Shown piece by piece: positions 28,420 through 37,879 of a stretch of DNA of 49,763 nucleotides. Within the stretch, counting starts at the first letter, position 1; every line of letters starts with the position of its first letter. Origin of the DNA: Oscillospiraceae bacterium (GTDB lineage: Bacteria; Bacillota; Clostridia; Oscillospirales; Ruminococcaceae); contig JAFTZY010000009.1 of the NCBI GenBank assembly GCA_017460955.1, positions 1 to 49,763 on the forward strand, read 5' to 3'. Position numbers and translations under genes: made by a program. The notes beneath the pieces are model-generated. The model did no database searches. It was given only the letters and a program-made list of their open reading frames with translations, and was not told the origin of the DNA.

Positions 28420-29457
28420 ATGAACAACAGTTTTTCTGAAAGCTACAAAAAAGCCGGTGTGGATGTCACGGCCGGTTATGAGGCAGTCCGCCTCATGAAG
28501 GAGCACATCGCCCGGACCAATGTCCCCGGCGTGCTCTCCGGCATCGGCGGCTTCGGCGGCCTGTTCGAGCCGGATCTGACCGGCATCGAAAAGCCCGTTT
28601 TCGTTTCCGGCACCGACGGCGTGGGCACCAAGCTCAAGATCGCCTTCCTGATGGATAAGCATGATACCGTTGGCATCGACTGCGTGGCCATGTGCGTCAA
28701 CGACATCATCTGCTGCGGCGCCAAGCCCCAATTCTTCCTCGACTACATCGCAGTCGGCAAGAACTACCCCGAGAAGATCGCCACGATCGTATCGGGCATC
28801 GCGGACGGCTGTGTACAGGCAGGCTGTGCGCTGGTCGGCGGCGAAACGGCTGAAATGCCCGGCTTCTATCCGGTGGACGAGTATGATCTGGCCGGCTTCT
28901 CGGTCGGCGTGGTCGATAAGAAAAAGATCGTGGATACCTCCACGCAGAGATCCGGTGATGTGCTGATCGCCCTGAAATCAAGCGGTGTGCATTCCAACGG
29001 CTTCTCGCTCGTGCGCAAGGTGTTCTCCATCAACGAGAAGAACCTTGCCGAGCGCTTTGACGAGCTCGGAACAACACTCGGTGAGAGCCTGCTGACGCCT
29101 ACGAAGATCTATGTGAAGCCCGTCCTGAAGCTCATGGAGCAGGTCACGGTCAAGTCCGTGTCCCATATCACGGGCGGCGGCTTCTATGAGAATATCCCGC
29201 GGTCCCTGCCCAAGGGCCTGTCCGCCTACATCGCACGCCGTGATGTACAGGTGCTGCCCATCTTTGACCTGATCGCCAGAACGGGACACATCCCGGAGCG
29301 CGACATGTTCAATACCTTCAACATGGGCGTGGGCATGATCGTCTGTGTGGCAGCCCAGGATGCCGACAAGGCAGTCCGGATCCTGAAGGATGCCGGTGAG
29401 GAGGCCTACATCCTCGGCGAGCTGATCGCATCCGAGGAGGGTGTGGTGCTCGACTGA
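28420..29457 (+). CDS. purM: AIR synthetase (phosphoribosylformylglycinamidine cyclo-ligase)
   Basis: PurM closes the imidazole ring using ATP. 345 residues, a normal length. The start [20 protein letters not shown], the [17 protein letters not shown]-binding segment, [29 protein letters not shown] and the [12 protein letters not shown] motif are all typical. AAGGAGG lies seven bases before the ATG. Follows purF after 25 bases. Confidence 0.97.
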   Translation: MNNSFSESYKKAGVDVTAGYEAVRLMKEHIARTNVPGVLSGIGGFGGLFEPDLTGIEKPVFVSGTDGVGTKLKIAFLMDKHDTVGIDCVAMCVNDIICCGAKPQFFLDYIAVGKNYPEKIATIVSGIADGCVQAGCALVGGETAEMPGFYPVDEYDLAGFSVGVVDKKKIVDTSTQRSGDVLIALKSSGVHSNGFSLVRKVFSINEKNLAERFDELGTTLGESLLTPTKIYVKPVLKLMEQVTVKSVSHITGGGFYENIPRSLPKGLSAYIARRDVQVLPIFDLIARTGHIPERDMFNTFNMGVGMIVCVAAQDADKAVRILKDAGEEAYILGELIASEEGVVLD

Positions 29458-29494
29458 TCCGGAGCTGTAAAAAACCATAAGGAGCGTGAACTTG

Positions 29495-30130
29495 ATGAAA
29501 AAAATCGTGGTACTCGTATCCGGCGGCGGAACGAATCTCCAGGCGCTGATCGATGCACAGAATAGGGGAGAGCTGCGCGGCGGCAGGATCACCTGTGTGA
29601 TCTCCTCACGTGCGGATGCGTATGCACTCACCCGCGCCAAGAAGAATGACATCCCCGCCCGGGTCATCCCCCGGAAGGCCTACCCGGACAATGCCGCCTA
29701 CAGCCAGGCACTGCACGAGGCCCTCTATGAGGAATATGCGGATCTGATCGTGCTTGCGGGCTTTATGACCATCCTGGACAAGTCGATCATCCAGGCCTAC
29801 CGCAATAGGATCATCAATGTTCACCCCTCACTGATCCCGTCCTTCTGCGGGGACGGCTTCTACGGACTGCATGTTCATGAGAAGGCGCTTGCCAAGGGCG
29901 TGAAGGTCACGGGCGCGACCGTGCATTTTGTCACGGAGGTCTGCGACGGAGGCCCGATCATTTTGCAAAAGCCCGTGGAGGTGCGCAATCTTGACACCCC
30001 CGAGACCCTGCAGCGCCGTGTCATGGAGGAGGCGGAATGGAAGATCCTGCCCGAGGCCGTCAGCCTCTTCTGTGAGGACCGTCTGACTGTCATCGACGGC
30101 AGGGCCTATGTGGATTACCAGTCCCCGTGA
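29495..30130 (+). CDS. purN: GAR transformylase (folate-dependent)
   Basis: PurN formylates glycinamide ribonucleotide from 10-formyl-tetrahydrofolate. 211 residues. The start VVLVSGGGTNLQALID, the LAGFMTILD segment and the catalytic INVHPSLIPSF (Asn-His) with the later GATVHFVTEVCDGGPII loop (catalytic Asp) are clear. The frame is open from a GTG at 29486, but AAGGAG at 29479-29484 is spaced for the ATG at 29495 (or a TTG at 29492). Confidence 0.96.
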   Translation: MKKIVVLVSGGGTNLQALIDAQNRGELRGGRITCVISSRADAYALTRAKKNDIPARVIPRKAYPDNAAYSQALHEALYEEYADLIVLAGFMTILDKSIIQAYRNRIINVHPSLIPSFCGDGFYGLHVHEKALAKGVKVTGATVHFVTEVCDGGPIILQKPVEVRNLDTPETLQRRVMEEAEWKILPEAVSLFCEDRLTVIDGRAYVDYQSP

Positions 30131-30179
30131 CGGATACGACATACATTTGCAAACAATGAAGATTTGGAGGAGAATGATT

Positions 30180-30704
30180 ATGGACCTGATACCAAGCTTT
30201 TCTGTGGACCACACCAAGATCGTCCCCGGCATTTTCATCAGCCGGCAGGATGAGGTCGGCGGCGGGATCCTCACGACTTATGACGTGAGAGTCAAGAGAC
30301 CGAACCGCGAGCCGGCGATCGATGTGGCTGCCATGCACACGCTCGAGCACCTCATCGCGACCTACCTGCGCAACGATCCCGACTGGAAGAATGACGTCAT
30401 CTACTGGGGCCCGATGGGATGTCTGACCGGATTCTACATCATCCTCAAGGGCAGCCGCCAGCCGCAGGAGATCTATGATCTGCTGCTCGCCGCCTTCCGC
30501 AGCGTGGACGAGGCACAGGACGTTCCCGGTGCAACAGCCGAGAACTGCGGCCACTACCTCCTGCACAACCTCCCGATGGCAAAGTGGTATGCAGCCGAGT
30601 TTGCCGATTATCTCACCGCCCATAAGGACGATCCCGCCATCTTCGAGTATCCCAAGACCGAGCGTCTTGTGACGGAGGACGGTCAGCAGTTCTTTGATTC
30701 TTGA
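30180..30704 (+). CDS. luxS: S-ribosylhomocysteine lyase (AI-2 synthase)
   Basis: LuxS splits S-ribosylhomocysteine into homocysteine and the precursor of autoinducer-2, recycling SAM by-products. 174 residues. The metal-binding motif HTLEH (about 53-57), the catalytic cysteine in GPMGCLTGFY (about 81) and the metal-ligand cysteine in ENCGHY (about 123) are all present. ATGs lie at 30174 and 30180; GGAGG at 30166-30170 is spaced for 30180. It sits 49 bases after purN and 22 before the IMP cyclohydrolase, inside the purine cluster, which is not its usual place. Confidence 0.96.
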   Translation: MDLIPSFSVDHTKIVPGIFISRQDEVGGGILTTYDVRVKRPNREPAIDVAAMHTLEHLIATYLRNDPDWKNDVIYWGPMGCLTGFYIILKGSRQPQEIYDLLLAAFRSVDEAQDVPGATAENCGHYLLHNLPMAKWYAAEFADYLTAHKDDPAIFEYPKTERLVTEDGQQFFDS

Positions 30705-30726
30705 TGTGAATTAGGAGGAAACCGAC

Positions 30727-31443
30727 ATGAAAATGCTCGATATTTATGAGGAGCTCAGAAGCAATTCCTATCCCGGACGCGGCATTGTCATCGGCCGCTC
30801 CGCCGACGGCAAGTCCGCTGTGACGGCCTATTTCATCATGGGCCGCAGCGTCAATTCCCGCAACCGTGTCTTTACCGAGACCGAGGACGGTATCCGCACG
30901 GAGGCAGCCGATCCCTCCAAGCTCTCCGATCCGCACCTCATCATTTATGCACCGGTGCGCGTGCTCGGCAACAAGACCATCGTGACCAACGGCGACCAGA
31001 CCGATACCATCTATGAGCTCATGGACAAGCAGCAGACCTTTGAGCAGGCACTGCGTACCCGTGAGTATGAGGACGATGCACCCAACTACACGCCCAGGAT
31101 CTCGGGCATCATGCATGTCGGCGAGGGCAAGTACAATTTTGCCATGTCCATCCTGAAGTCCGCTGACGGCAGCCCGGAGAGCACCCAGCGCTTTACCTTT
31201 GCCTACAGCAATCCGCTCCCGGGCGAGGGCCGTTTCATCCACACCTATATGGGGGACGGGAACCCGCTGCCGTCCTTTGAGGGAGAACCCAAGCGTGTCG
31301 CTATCCCCGATGATATGGACAAATTCGCTCAGGAGCTCTGGGAAGCCCTCAATGAGGACAACAAGGTGTCCCTGTTCGTGCGCTATATCGACATTGAAAC
31401 CGGAGCAGCAAGGTCGAAGATCATCAACAAGTACTCCAAGTAA
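30727..31443 (+). CDS. purO: IMP cyclohydrolase, PurO type
   Basis: Closes the ring of FAICAR to IMP, the last purine step. The 238-residue protein matches the stand-alone PurO-type cyclohydrolase family, first described in archaea and also found in clostridia: PGRGIVIGRS near residues 16-25, FIMGRSVNSRNRVF near 36-50, and the VTNGDQTDTIY segment near 95. No signal peptide or membrane segment. Together with the stand-alone AICAR transformylase at 31814 it replaces bifunctional PurH. TTAGGAGG precedes the ATG. Confidence 0.88.
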   Translation: MKMLDIYEELRSNSYPGRGIVIGRSADGKSAVTAYFIMGRSVNSRNRVFTETEDGIRTEAADPSKLSDPHLIIYAPVRVLGNKTIVTNGDQTDTIYELMDKQQTFEQALRTREYEDDAPNYTPRISGIMHVGEGKYNFAMSILKSADGSPESTQRFTFAYSNPLPGEGRFIHTYMGDGNPLPSFEGEPKRVAIPDDMDKFAQELWEALNEDNKVSLFVRYIDIETGAARSKIINKYSK

Positions 31444-31455
31444 GGAGGCATGCTC

Positions 31456-31767
31456 ATGACGGATGCAAAACCGAATACGCATGAATGTGCGTTTCTCATT
31501 GCGCTTGTGCTGCTGAACCTGCTTGGCGTGCTGATCATGTCCTATGCGGGCGGATGGGCATTTCTGCCCGCAATCCTGTGGTGTTTGATCGCACCGTTTA
31601 TACTGGCAAAGCAGCGGACAGCGGGCAGCTTCGGAAAATGCGTATTCCTGCATTATGGAAGATTTCTCATCTGGGGGATCGGCTCTTTGCTTTTGTTCAT
31701 GATCGGCGGCGCATTGCTGCTGCTTGGCCTGGAATATCTTGACGGTTTTCTCCAAAGGGGACCGTGA
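31456..31767 (+). CDS. Small multi-pass membrane protein in the purine cluster
   Basis: A 103-residue hydrophobic protein with about three membrane helices (residues about 12-28, 33-48 and 68-92 of this start). It is not recognised. The ATG at 31456 is spaced correctly from GGAGG at 31444-31448; an ATG at 31450 is too close. It lies between the two halves of the split PurH function and is surely cotranscribed. Sequence gives no hint of a transport substrate. Confidence 0.65.
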   Translation: MTDAKPNTHECAFLIALVLLNLLGVLIMSYAGGWAFLPAILWCLIAPFILAKQRTAGSFGKCVFLHYGRFLIWGIGSLLLFMIGGALLLLGLEYLDGFLQRGP

Positions 31768-31813
31768 TCCGATTTCTTACCTCTTACTTCTAAACGGAAA
31801 GGAATGACCCACC

Positions 31814-32995
31814 ATGTCTAATGAAATGCAGTTAAAGTACGGCTGTAACCCGAACCAGAAGCCGTCGAGAGTCTTTATGGAGGACGGCACGGAGCTCCCG
31901 ATCACCGTTCTGTGCGGCAGACCCGGCTATATCAATCTGCTCGATGCGCTCAACGGCTGGCAGCTCGTCCGTGAGCTCAAGGCAGCCACCGGTGTGTGCG
32001 CTGCGACCTCCTTCAAGCATGTATCCCCCGCAGGCGCCGCCATCGGCAGACCGCTGTCGGATACCCTGAAGAAGATCTACTGGGTCGATGACCTCGGTGA
32101 GCTCTCGCCCCTTGCCTGTGCCTATGCAAGAGCCCGCGGCGCGGACCGAATGTCCTCCTACGGTGATTTCATTGCCCTGTCCGACGTGGTGGATGTCTGC
32201 ACGGCAAGGATGATCCAGCGCGAGGTCTCCGACGGCATCATTGCCCCCGGCTATGAGCCCGAGGCACTTGAGATCCTCAAGTCCAAGCGCAAGGGGACCT
32301 ACTGCATCCTCCGGATGGATGAAGACTACAAGCCCGCGCCCATCGAGCGCAAGCAGGTATACGGCGTGACCTTCGAGCAGGGCCGCAACGAGCTCGACAT
32401 CAACCGTGCGCTCCTTGCCAACGTCGTGACCGAAAACAAGGACATTCCGGAGGACAAGAAGGACGATCTGCTGATCTCCCTCATCACCCTGAAATACACC
32501 CAGTCCAATTCCGTCTGCTACGTCAAGGACGGCCAGGCCATCGGCATCGGCGCCGGACAGCAGTCGCGCATCCACTGCACCCGCCTTGCCGGACAGAAGG
32601 CCGACAACTGGTGGCTGCGCCAGTCCCCGCAGGTGCTCGGGCTCCAGTTCGTGGATGACATCCGGCGTGCCGACCGCGACAATGCCATTGACGTGTACAT
32701 CGGCGACGAGTACGAGGATGTCCTGCGCGAGGGCGAATGGCAGCGTATCTTCAAGGTAAAGCCCCCCGTTTTCACGGTCGAAGAAAAGAAGGCATGGCTT
32801 GCACAGAACACGGACGTGGCCCTCGGCTCGGACGCCTTCTTCCCGTTCGGCGACAACATCGAGCGTGCCAAGAAGTCCGGTGTTGCCTATATCGCAGAGC
32901 CCGGCGGGTCCATCCGTGATGACAACGTCATCGAGACCTGCAACAAGTACGGGATCGCCATGGCCTTCACCGGCATCCGCCTGTTCCACCATTAA
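31814..32995 (+). CDS. Stand-alone AICAR transformylase
   Basis: Formylates AICAR to FAICAR with 10-formyl-tetrahydrofolate. The 393-residue protein corresponds to the transformylase part of PurH only; there is no N-terminal cyclohydrolase domain. It begins ELQLKYGCNPNQ-like (QLKYGCNPNQKPSR), has the active-site Lys-His in SFKHVSPAGAAIG (about residues 73-85), and the C-terminal FFPFGDNIERAKKSGV and IAEPGGSIRDD segments. AAAGGAATG precedes the ATG. AICAR is also released by HisF/HisH, so this enzyme links the two pathways of the window. Confidence 0.93.
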   Translation: MSNEMQLKYGCNPNQKPSRVFMEDGTELPITVLCGRPGYINLLDALNGWQLVRELKAATGVCAATSFKHVSPAGAAIGRPLSDTLKKIYWVDDLGELSPLACAYARARGADRMSSYGDFIALSDVVDVCTARMIQREVSDGIIAPGYEPEALEILKSKRKGTYCILRMDEDYKPAPIERKQVYGVTFEQGRNELDINRALLANVVTENKDIPEDKKDDLLISLITLKYTQSNSVCYVKDGQAIGIGAGQQSRIHCTRLAGQKADNWWLRQSPQVLGLQFVDDIRRADRDNAIDVYIGDEYEDVLREGEWQRIFKVKPPVFTVEEKKAWLAQNTDVALGSDAFFPFGDNIERAKKSGVAYIAEPGGSIRDDNVIETCNKYGIAMAFTGIRLFHH

Positions 32996-33005
32996 GATAA
33001 CTGCT

Positions 33006-33025
33006 TTACCCCCGCAAGGGGGTAA
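33006..33025 (+). promoter_or_regulatory. Intergenic hairpin with GNRA tetraloop
   Basis: TTACCCCC, loop GCAA, GGGGGTAA, 11 bases after the AICAR transformylase stop. No U-tract follows, so full termination is unlikely; it could be an RNA-stability or processing element within the operon. Confidence 0.55.
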
Positions 33026-33046
33026 GGTGCTGATAGGAGGAAAGTC

Positions 33047-33526
33047 ATGGACAGACCGTCCGCTACCAAAAAGCTGGTGCTCTATGCACTGGTCATCACG
33101 GGCATCGGCATCTTCCTGCAAACGCTCATCTGCCTTGTACCGGGGCTGACGACCGCCGCATTCGGCGGCATGCACGTAAAGCTCGAACCGATCTCGGTGG
33201 CCTTTCTGCTGAGCACGCCCGTCCTGCGGCTGCCGTTTGCAGCACTGGCCGTCTGGAGCTTTCTGCAAAAGCAGATGAAGCGCTCCTCGGCGCTGTTTCT
33301 GTGCATCGCAGCTCCGGTCATCAGCACACTGTTCTCCCTGCTGCGCCTTCCGCTCGGGCCGCTCATGCTGCATGTCACCAGCAATGAACAGTACGCAGGC
33401 ATATCCGTTGTCAGTTCCGTGCAGAGCTACCTGGGCTTCACACATACGGCAGGCCTCGTGCTCCTGTGCTGTGCAGGGGCCATTGAGCTCTATCTGACCA
33501 CACACACGGATCCGCAAAAACCATAG
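33047..33526 (+). CDS. Multi-pass membrane protein in the purine cluster
   Basis: A 159-residue protein with about four hydrophobic helices (about 10-32, 50-70, 80-100 and 125-148). Not recognised. ATAGGAGG lies upstream of the ATG. It ends 12 bases before purD. No motif suggests what it moves or binds. Confidence 0.65.
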   Translation: MDRPSATKKLVLYALVITGIGIFLQTLICLVPGLTTAAFGGMHVKLEPISVAFLLSTPVLRLPFAALAVWSFLQKQMKRSSALFLCIAAPVISTLFSLLRLPLGPLMLHVTSNEQYAGISVVSSVQSYLGFTHTAGLVLLCCAGAIELYLTTHTDPQKP

Positions 33527-33538
33527 GAGGGAATTCCC

Positions 33539-34819
33539 ATGAAAATTTTAGTAGTCGGCGGCGGCGGCCGCGAGCACGCCATCATCATGAAGCTGGCCGA
33601 GAGCCCGAGGACCACGGAGCTCTACTGCGCACCCGGCAACGGCGGCATCTCCCGCTATGCCAAGTGCTTCCCGGTCAAGGCGACCGACATCGACGGCATG
33701 GTGAAGCTTGCCAAGGAGCTGCAGCCCGATCTCGTCGTGGTCGCACCCGATGATCCGCTCGTGCTCGGCATGGTCGATGCCATGCAGGCAGCGGGCTTCA
33801 GGACCTTCGGGCCGAAGGCAAATGCCGCCATTATTGAGGGCAGCAAGATCTTCTCCAAGGAGCTCATGAAGAAGTACGGCATCCCCACGGGGGGCTATGA
33901 GGTCTTTACCGACAGCGCCGCCGCCATTGCCTATATCAAGGCGCAGAACACCTATCCGACTGTCATCAAGGCGGACGGCCTGGCATTGGGCAAGGGTGTG
34001 ATCCTCGCGCAGAACGAGGAGGAGGCGGTCGAAGCCGTCAGGGACATGATCGACAATAAGAAATTCGGTGAGAGCAGCGCCCGTATCGTCATTGAGGAAT
34101 TCCTCACGGGTCCCGAGGTCTCCGTGCTGAGCTTTACCGACGGTACCACGGTCGTGCCGATGATCTCCTCGATGGACCACAAGCGCGCGCTCGACGGGGA
34201 TGAGGGCCTGAACACCGGCGGTATGGGGACCGTGGCACCGAATCCCTACTACACCCCGGAGATCGCCGAGACGTGCATGAAAACCATCTTCCAGCCGACA
34301 GTCGATGCCATGCGCAAGGAAGGCCGTCCCTTCACAGGATGCCTGTATTTTGGCCTGATGCTGACGCCCAAGGGCCCGAAGGTCATCGAGTACAACTGCC
34401 GCTTCGGCGACCCGGAGACGCAGGTCGTACTGCCGCTGCTCGACAGCGATCTGACGCAGATCATGGAAGCGACCTACGACGGGAACCTGTCCTCCCTGGA
34501 CATCCGCTGGAAGCAAGAGAGTGCTGCCTGCGTGGTCATGGCAAGCGGCGGGTATCCGGTGAAGTATGAGAGCGGCAAGGTCATTTCCGGACTCGATGCG
34601 CAGGGCCAGACGAGTGGTGTCTTTGTGTACCATGCCGGAACGAAGTACGAGGACGGACAGTTCCTGACAGCCGGCGGACGTGTGCTGGGCGTGACGTCCA
34701 CGGCAGGGACGCTTGCGGCAGCGCTCGACAAGTCCTACGCAGCGGTGGGGACCATCGACTGGGAGCAGGTGCATTACCGCCGTGATATCGGCCAGCGTGC
34801 GCTGAAGGCAAAGCAGTAA
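33539..34819 (+). CDS. purD: GAR synthetase (phosphoribosylamine-glycine ligase)
   Basis: PurD joins glycine to phosphoribosylamine. A 426-residue ATP-grasp enzyme: N-terminal MKILVVGGGGREHAI, the DGLALGKGVILA loop near residues 142-153, IVIEEFLTGPEVSVL, GMGTVAPNP, and the metal-site EYNCRFGDPETQVVLP. GGAGGG precedes the ATG. It is the last recognised purine gene here; purB, purL, purQ, purS and purK are absent from the window. Confidence 0.97.
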   Translation: MKILVVGGGGREHAIIMKLAESPRTTELYCAPGNGGISRYAKCFPVKATDIDGMVKLAKELQPDLVVVAPDDPLVLGMVDAMQAAGFRTFGPKANAAIIEGSKIFSKELMKKYGIPTGGYEVFTDSAAAIAYIKAQNTYPTVIKADGLALGKGVILAQNEEEAVEAVRDMIDNKKFGESSARIVIEEFLTGPEVSVLSFTDGTTVVPMISSMDHKRALDGDEGLNTGGMGTVAPNPYYTPEIAETCMKTIFQPTVDAMRKEGRPFTGCLYFGLMLTPKGPKVIEYNCRFGDPETQVVLPLLDSDLTQIMEATYDGNLSSLDIRWKQESAACVVMASGGYPVKYESGKVISGLDAQGQTSGVFVYHAGTKYEDGQFLTAGGRVLGVTSTAGTLAAALDKSYAAVGTIDWEQVHYRRDIGQRALKAKQ

Positions 34820-34829
34820 GGAGGCACCT

Positions 34830-35447
34830 ATGCATCCACGGCTCAAACGCTGCTTTTCGTGCGGCCAGTATGCCAATCTGCTGTTTTTGCTGTTTGCATT
34901 CGTCTGCTGGGGCTACTACTGGTTCATCAGCCGTCACGGGCTGGACCTGCTGCCGCTGGAGATCGCAGCCTATACGATCGAAACGAGCGGCTTTCTGTTC
35001 ATGCTCTTTTCTCTCATCAACTTCTGGAAGATCGTTCGTCACCGTGCCGTGATGAAGGGGGCAATGCTTGTCTACCTCATCACGGAAGCCGTCATTATGA
35101 TCCTGGACTTCAATGCAGAGAAGCTGCCGTTCTTTGAATCCGGCTCGATGGCCCTGAATATCGGCCATTCGATCTTCTCCGCACTGATCCTGTTCACCTA
35201 CCTGTCCCTTGAGCCCAAGAACACCCACCTTGAGATCGCACTGGTCATCTCCGAGGCCATCATCCTGTCGGGCATGTTCGGCGTGATCTTCGGACTGCAT
35301 ATCTATGTCACGCTGTTCGCCAATTCCGTGGGGTATGTGGTGTTCTTCTCCATCCTGCGCTTTCTGCTGTCACAGGAGCGCATCATGGTGGACTGCCACG
35401 GTGACCGGGCGAGGGAATATAAATTCAAAAGCTCATTCTTTGATTGA
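34830..35447 (+). CDS. Multi-pass membrane protein after purD
   Basis: A 205-residue protein with about six hydrophobic segments (starting near residues 14, 46, 74, 106, 131 and 157) and a short charged tail. CFSCG at residues 8-12 gives an N-terminal cysteine pair. Not recognised. TAAGGAGG precedes the ATG at 34830, ten bases after purD, so it belongs to the same transcript. Confidence 0.65.
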   Translation: MHPRLKRCFSCGQYANLLFLLFAFVCWGYYWFISRHGLDLLPLEIAAYTIETSGFLFMLFSLINFWKIVRHRAVMKGAMLVYLITEAVIMILDFNAEKLPFFESGSMALNIGHSIFSALILFTYLSLEPKNTHLEIALVISEAIILSGMFGVIFGLHIYVTLFANSVGYVVFFSILRFLLSQERIMVDCHGDRAREYKFKSSFFD

Positions 35448-35468
35448 TCCGGAAAGTGGGGTGCGGTC

Positions 35469-37328
35469 TTGCCGAAGGATATACTCTTGATCACCGAGCA
35501 GCTCAATGACAGACTGCCGTATCTGCGGGAAAAAACCGCGCAGCTCACCACATCGCCGGGCGTGTATCTGATGAAGGACGACCGGGGCGGCATCATCTAC
35601 ATCGGCAAGGCCAAGAACCTGCACAACCGGGTCAGCAGCTACTTCCGCCTCGGAGCGGACCACTTGCCGAAGGTCGCCAAAATGGTCTCCCATGTGTGGG
35701 ATTATGACTTCATCGTCACCGGCTCCGAGTATGAGGCCCTGCTGCTCGAATGCAGCCTCATCAAGCAGCACAAGCCCCATTACAACATCCTGCTCAAGGA
35801 TGACAAGGGGTATCACTATATCAAGATCTCCCATGAGCCCTATCCCCGCATCACTGCGGAGAAGCAAAAGACGGACGATGCACTCTACATCGGCCCGTAC
35901 ACCGGCGGATTTGTCACGAAATCCACCGTCGAGGAGGTCAATACCGTATTCCGGCTGCCCACCTGCAAAAAGAAATTCCCGGAAATGTTCCGCAAGGGCA
36001 GACCGTGCCTGAACTACCACATCCACCGCTGCATGGGTGTGTGCCGCGGCAATATCCCTCAGGACCAGTACCGCGAGCTCATCGACCAGGCAGTCTCCTA
36101 CATCCGCAGCGGCAGCAGCGCCTCCGTCGAGCGGATGCAGGCAGAAATGGAGCAGGCAGCCGAACGCCTTGACTTTGAGAAAGCAGCTGCGCTGCGTGAC
36201 CGCATCCGGGCCATCCAGCGGGCGGGGGAGTCCCAGAAGATCATCGACAATCACTTCCGCGATGCGGATGTGATCGCCAGCGCCGACAACGGTGACGACC
36301 TGTGCATTTCCGTGCTCATGTACCGGGAGGGCAGGCTCTACGACAAGCAGAATTTCCACTTTGCGGACGAAGCCGATGAAGCAGCGCTCGATGCCTTCGT
36401 GCCGCGATTCTACCACGGCAGGACGGATCTTCCCAAGGTCATCCTCCTTGAGATCCCCACACAGGACATGGAAATGCTCTCCGAGATGCTCACGGCGCAG
36501 GCCGGACGCCGTGTCCGGCTCACCGTGCCGCAGCGCGGGGACGGCATGGCCCTCATCCGCATGGCCAAGGAGAATGCCGTGGAGTACATCGCCGTCCACG
36601 AGAACCGCACCGGCAAGGAGCTCCTTGCCGTAGAAGCCCTCGGAAAGCTCCTGGGTATGTCGCAGGTGCCGAAGTACATCGAATCCTACGACATCTCCAA
36701 CCTCGCCTCCGAATCCATGGTTGCCGGCATGGTCGTCTTTGAAAACGGCCGTCCCCAGAAGAAGGCCTACAAGCGCTTTTCCATCAAGGAGACCGCCGGG
36801 CAGAACGACTATGCCTGCATGCAGGAGGTCATCCGGCGCCGGCTCAGTCATCTGCATGACGGCTCGGATGTGTGGTTCTCCCGCAAGCCCGACCTCATAT
36901 TGCTCGACGGCGGCACGGGCCATGTCCATGCCGTGGCGCCCATCGTTGCAGAAATGGCGCCGGATATCGCACTGTTCGGCATGGTCAAAGACTCCAAGCA
37001 CCGCACCCGCGCCATTGCCACGGGCGGGGGAGAGATCAATGTCTCCGGCACGCAGAGCGCCTTCCAGCTTCTCACACGCATCCAGGACGAGGTACACCGC
37101 TACTCCGTTTCCTATATGCACAAGAAGCACAAGAAGCGCACGTTCGCCTCGGAGCTCACGCAGGTCGAGGGCATCGGGGATAAGCTTGCACAGAAGCTGA
37201 TGCTGCATTTCAAGACGAAGGAAGCGCTCTACCATGCCGACCGGGAGGCGCTTGCCGCGGCGGGCATCCCGCAGAAAACAGCGGACAGGCTCTACGCCTG
37301 GCTGCACGGAGAGGAGGAAGTGCCATGA
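35469..37328 (+). CDS. uvrC: Excinuclease ABC subunit C
   Basis: UvrC makes the two incisions in nucleotide excision repair. 619 residues. The GIY-YIG nuclease is at about residues 27-100 (TSPGVYLMKD, IIYIGKAKNL), a UVR domain that meets UvrB is near 205-240 (ERLDFEKAAALRDRIRAIQ), the RNase-H-like second nuclease includes LLDGGTGHVHAV near 480, and helix-hairpin-helix motifs close the C-terminus. The start is a TTG at 35469 with only a weak ribosome site, so the exact start is less sure. Overlaps rsmD by four bases. Confidence 0.96.
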   Translation: MPKDILLITEQLNDRLPYLREKTAQLTTSPGVYLMKDDRGGIIYIGKAKNLHNRVSSYFRLGADHLPKVAKMVSHVWDYDFIVTGSEYEALLLECSLIKQHKPHYNILLKDDKGYHYIKISHEPYPRITAEKQKTDDALYIGPYTGGFVTKSTVEEVNTVFRLPTCKKKFPEMFRKGRPCLNYHIHRCMGVCRGNIPQDQYRELIDQAVSYIRSGSSASVERMQAEMEQAAERLDFEKAAALRDRIRAIQRAGESQKIIDNHFRDADVIASADNGDDLCISVLMYREGRLYDKQNFHFADEADEAALDAFVPRFYHGRTDLPKVILLEIPTQDMEMLSEMLTAQAGRRVRLTVPQRGDGMALIRMAKENAVEYIAVHENRTGKELLAVEALGKLLGMSQVPKYIESYDISNLASESMVAGMVVFENGRPQKKAYKRFSIKETAGQNDYACMQEVIRRRLSHLHDGSDVWFSRKPDLILLDGGTGHVHAVAPIVAEMAPDIALFGMVKDSKHRTRAIATGGGEINVSGTQSAFQLLTRIQDEVHRYSVSYMHKKHKKRTFASELTQVEGIGDKLAQKLMLHFKTKEALYHADREALAAAGIPQKTADRLYAWLHGEEEVP

Positions 37329-37879
37329 GGGTCATCACCGGATCCGCCAAGGGCATCCGATTGCAAACGCTCGAGGGACTCGATGTCCGCCCGACCACGG
37401 ACCGGGTCAAGGAGGGGATGTTCTCCTCGATCCAGTTCGATCTGCCCGGCGCCCGGGTGCTCGATCTTTTTGCGGGCAGTGGACAGCTCGGCATTGAAGC
37501 ACTCAGCCGCGGCGCCGCGGAAGCGGTCTTTGTGGACCAGTCGAAGGCATCCCTTAGCACTGTGCGGGAGAATCTCACACGTACCCGCCTGACCGACAAA
37601 GCCCGGCTTTTCCAGCGCGAGGCGATGCAGTACCTGAAAAGCTGCCCGGAGCAATGCTTTGACATCGTCTTTCTCGACCCGCCGTATCACAAGGGGATCC
37701 TGGAAAAAATCATCCCGGAACTGTGCAGGCTCCTGCGTCCGGGCGGGAAGATCGTGGCCGAGCATGAAAAAAATTGTAAAATTGCAGAAGAAATTTTCAA
37801 TTTAAGGTTGCAAAGGGAATACTTTTATGGTAAAATAGTAGTAACGGTGCTGCTATTGCCGGAGGAGGTGGAGGCATGA
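37325..37879 (+). CDS. rsmD: 16S rRNA (guanine966-N2)-methyltransferase
   Basis: RsmD methylates G966 of 16S rRNA with SAM. 184 residues. MRVITGSAKGIRLQT at the N-terminus, the RPTTDRVKEGMFSSI motif, the SAM-binding VLDLFAGSGQLGIEAL and the catalytic DPPY (FLDPPYHKG) identify it. The ATG sits in the overlap with uvrC, and it overlaps coaD by four bases. The rsmD-coaD pairing is a common bacterial arrangement. Confidence 0.96.
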   Translation: MRVITGSAKGIRLQTLEGLDVRPTTDRVKEGMFSSIQFDLPGARVLDLFAGSGQLGIEALSRGAAEAVFVDQSKASLSTVRENLTRTRLTDKARLFQREAMQYLKSCPEQCFDIVFLDPPYHKGILEKIIPELCRLLRPGGKIVAEHEKNCKIAEEIFNLRLQREYFYGKIVVTVLLLPEEVEA

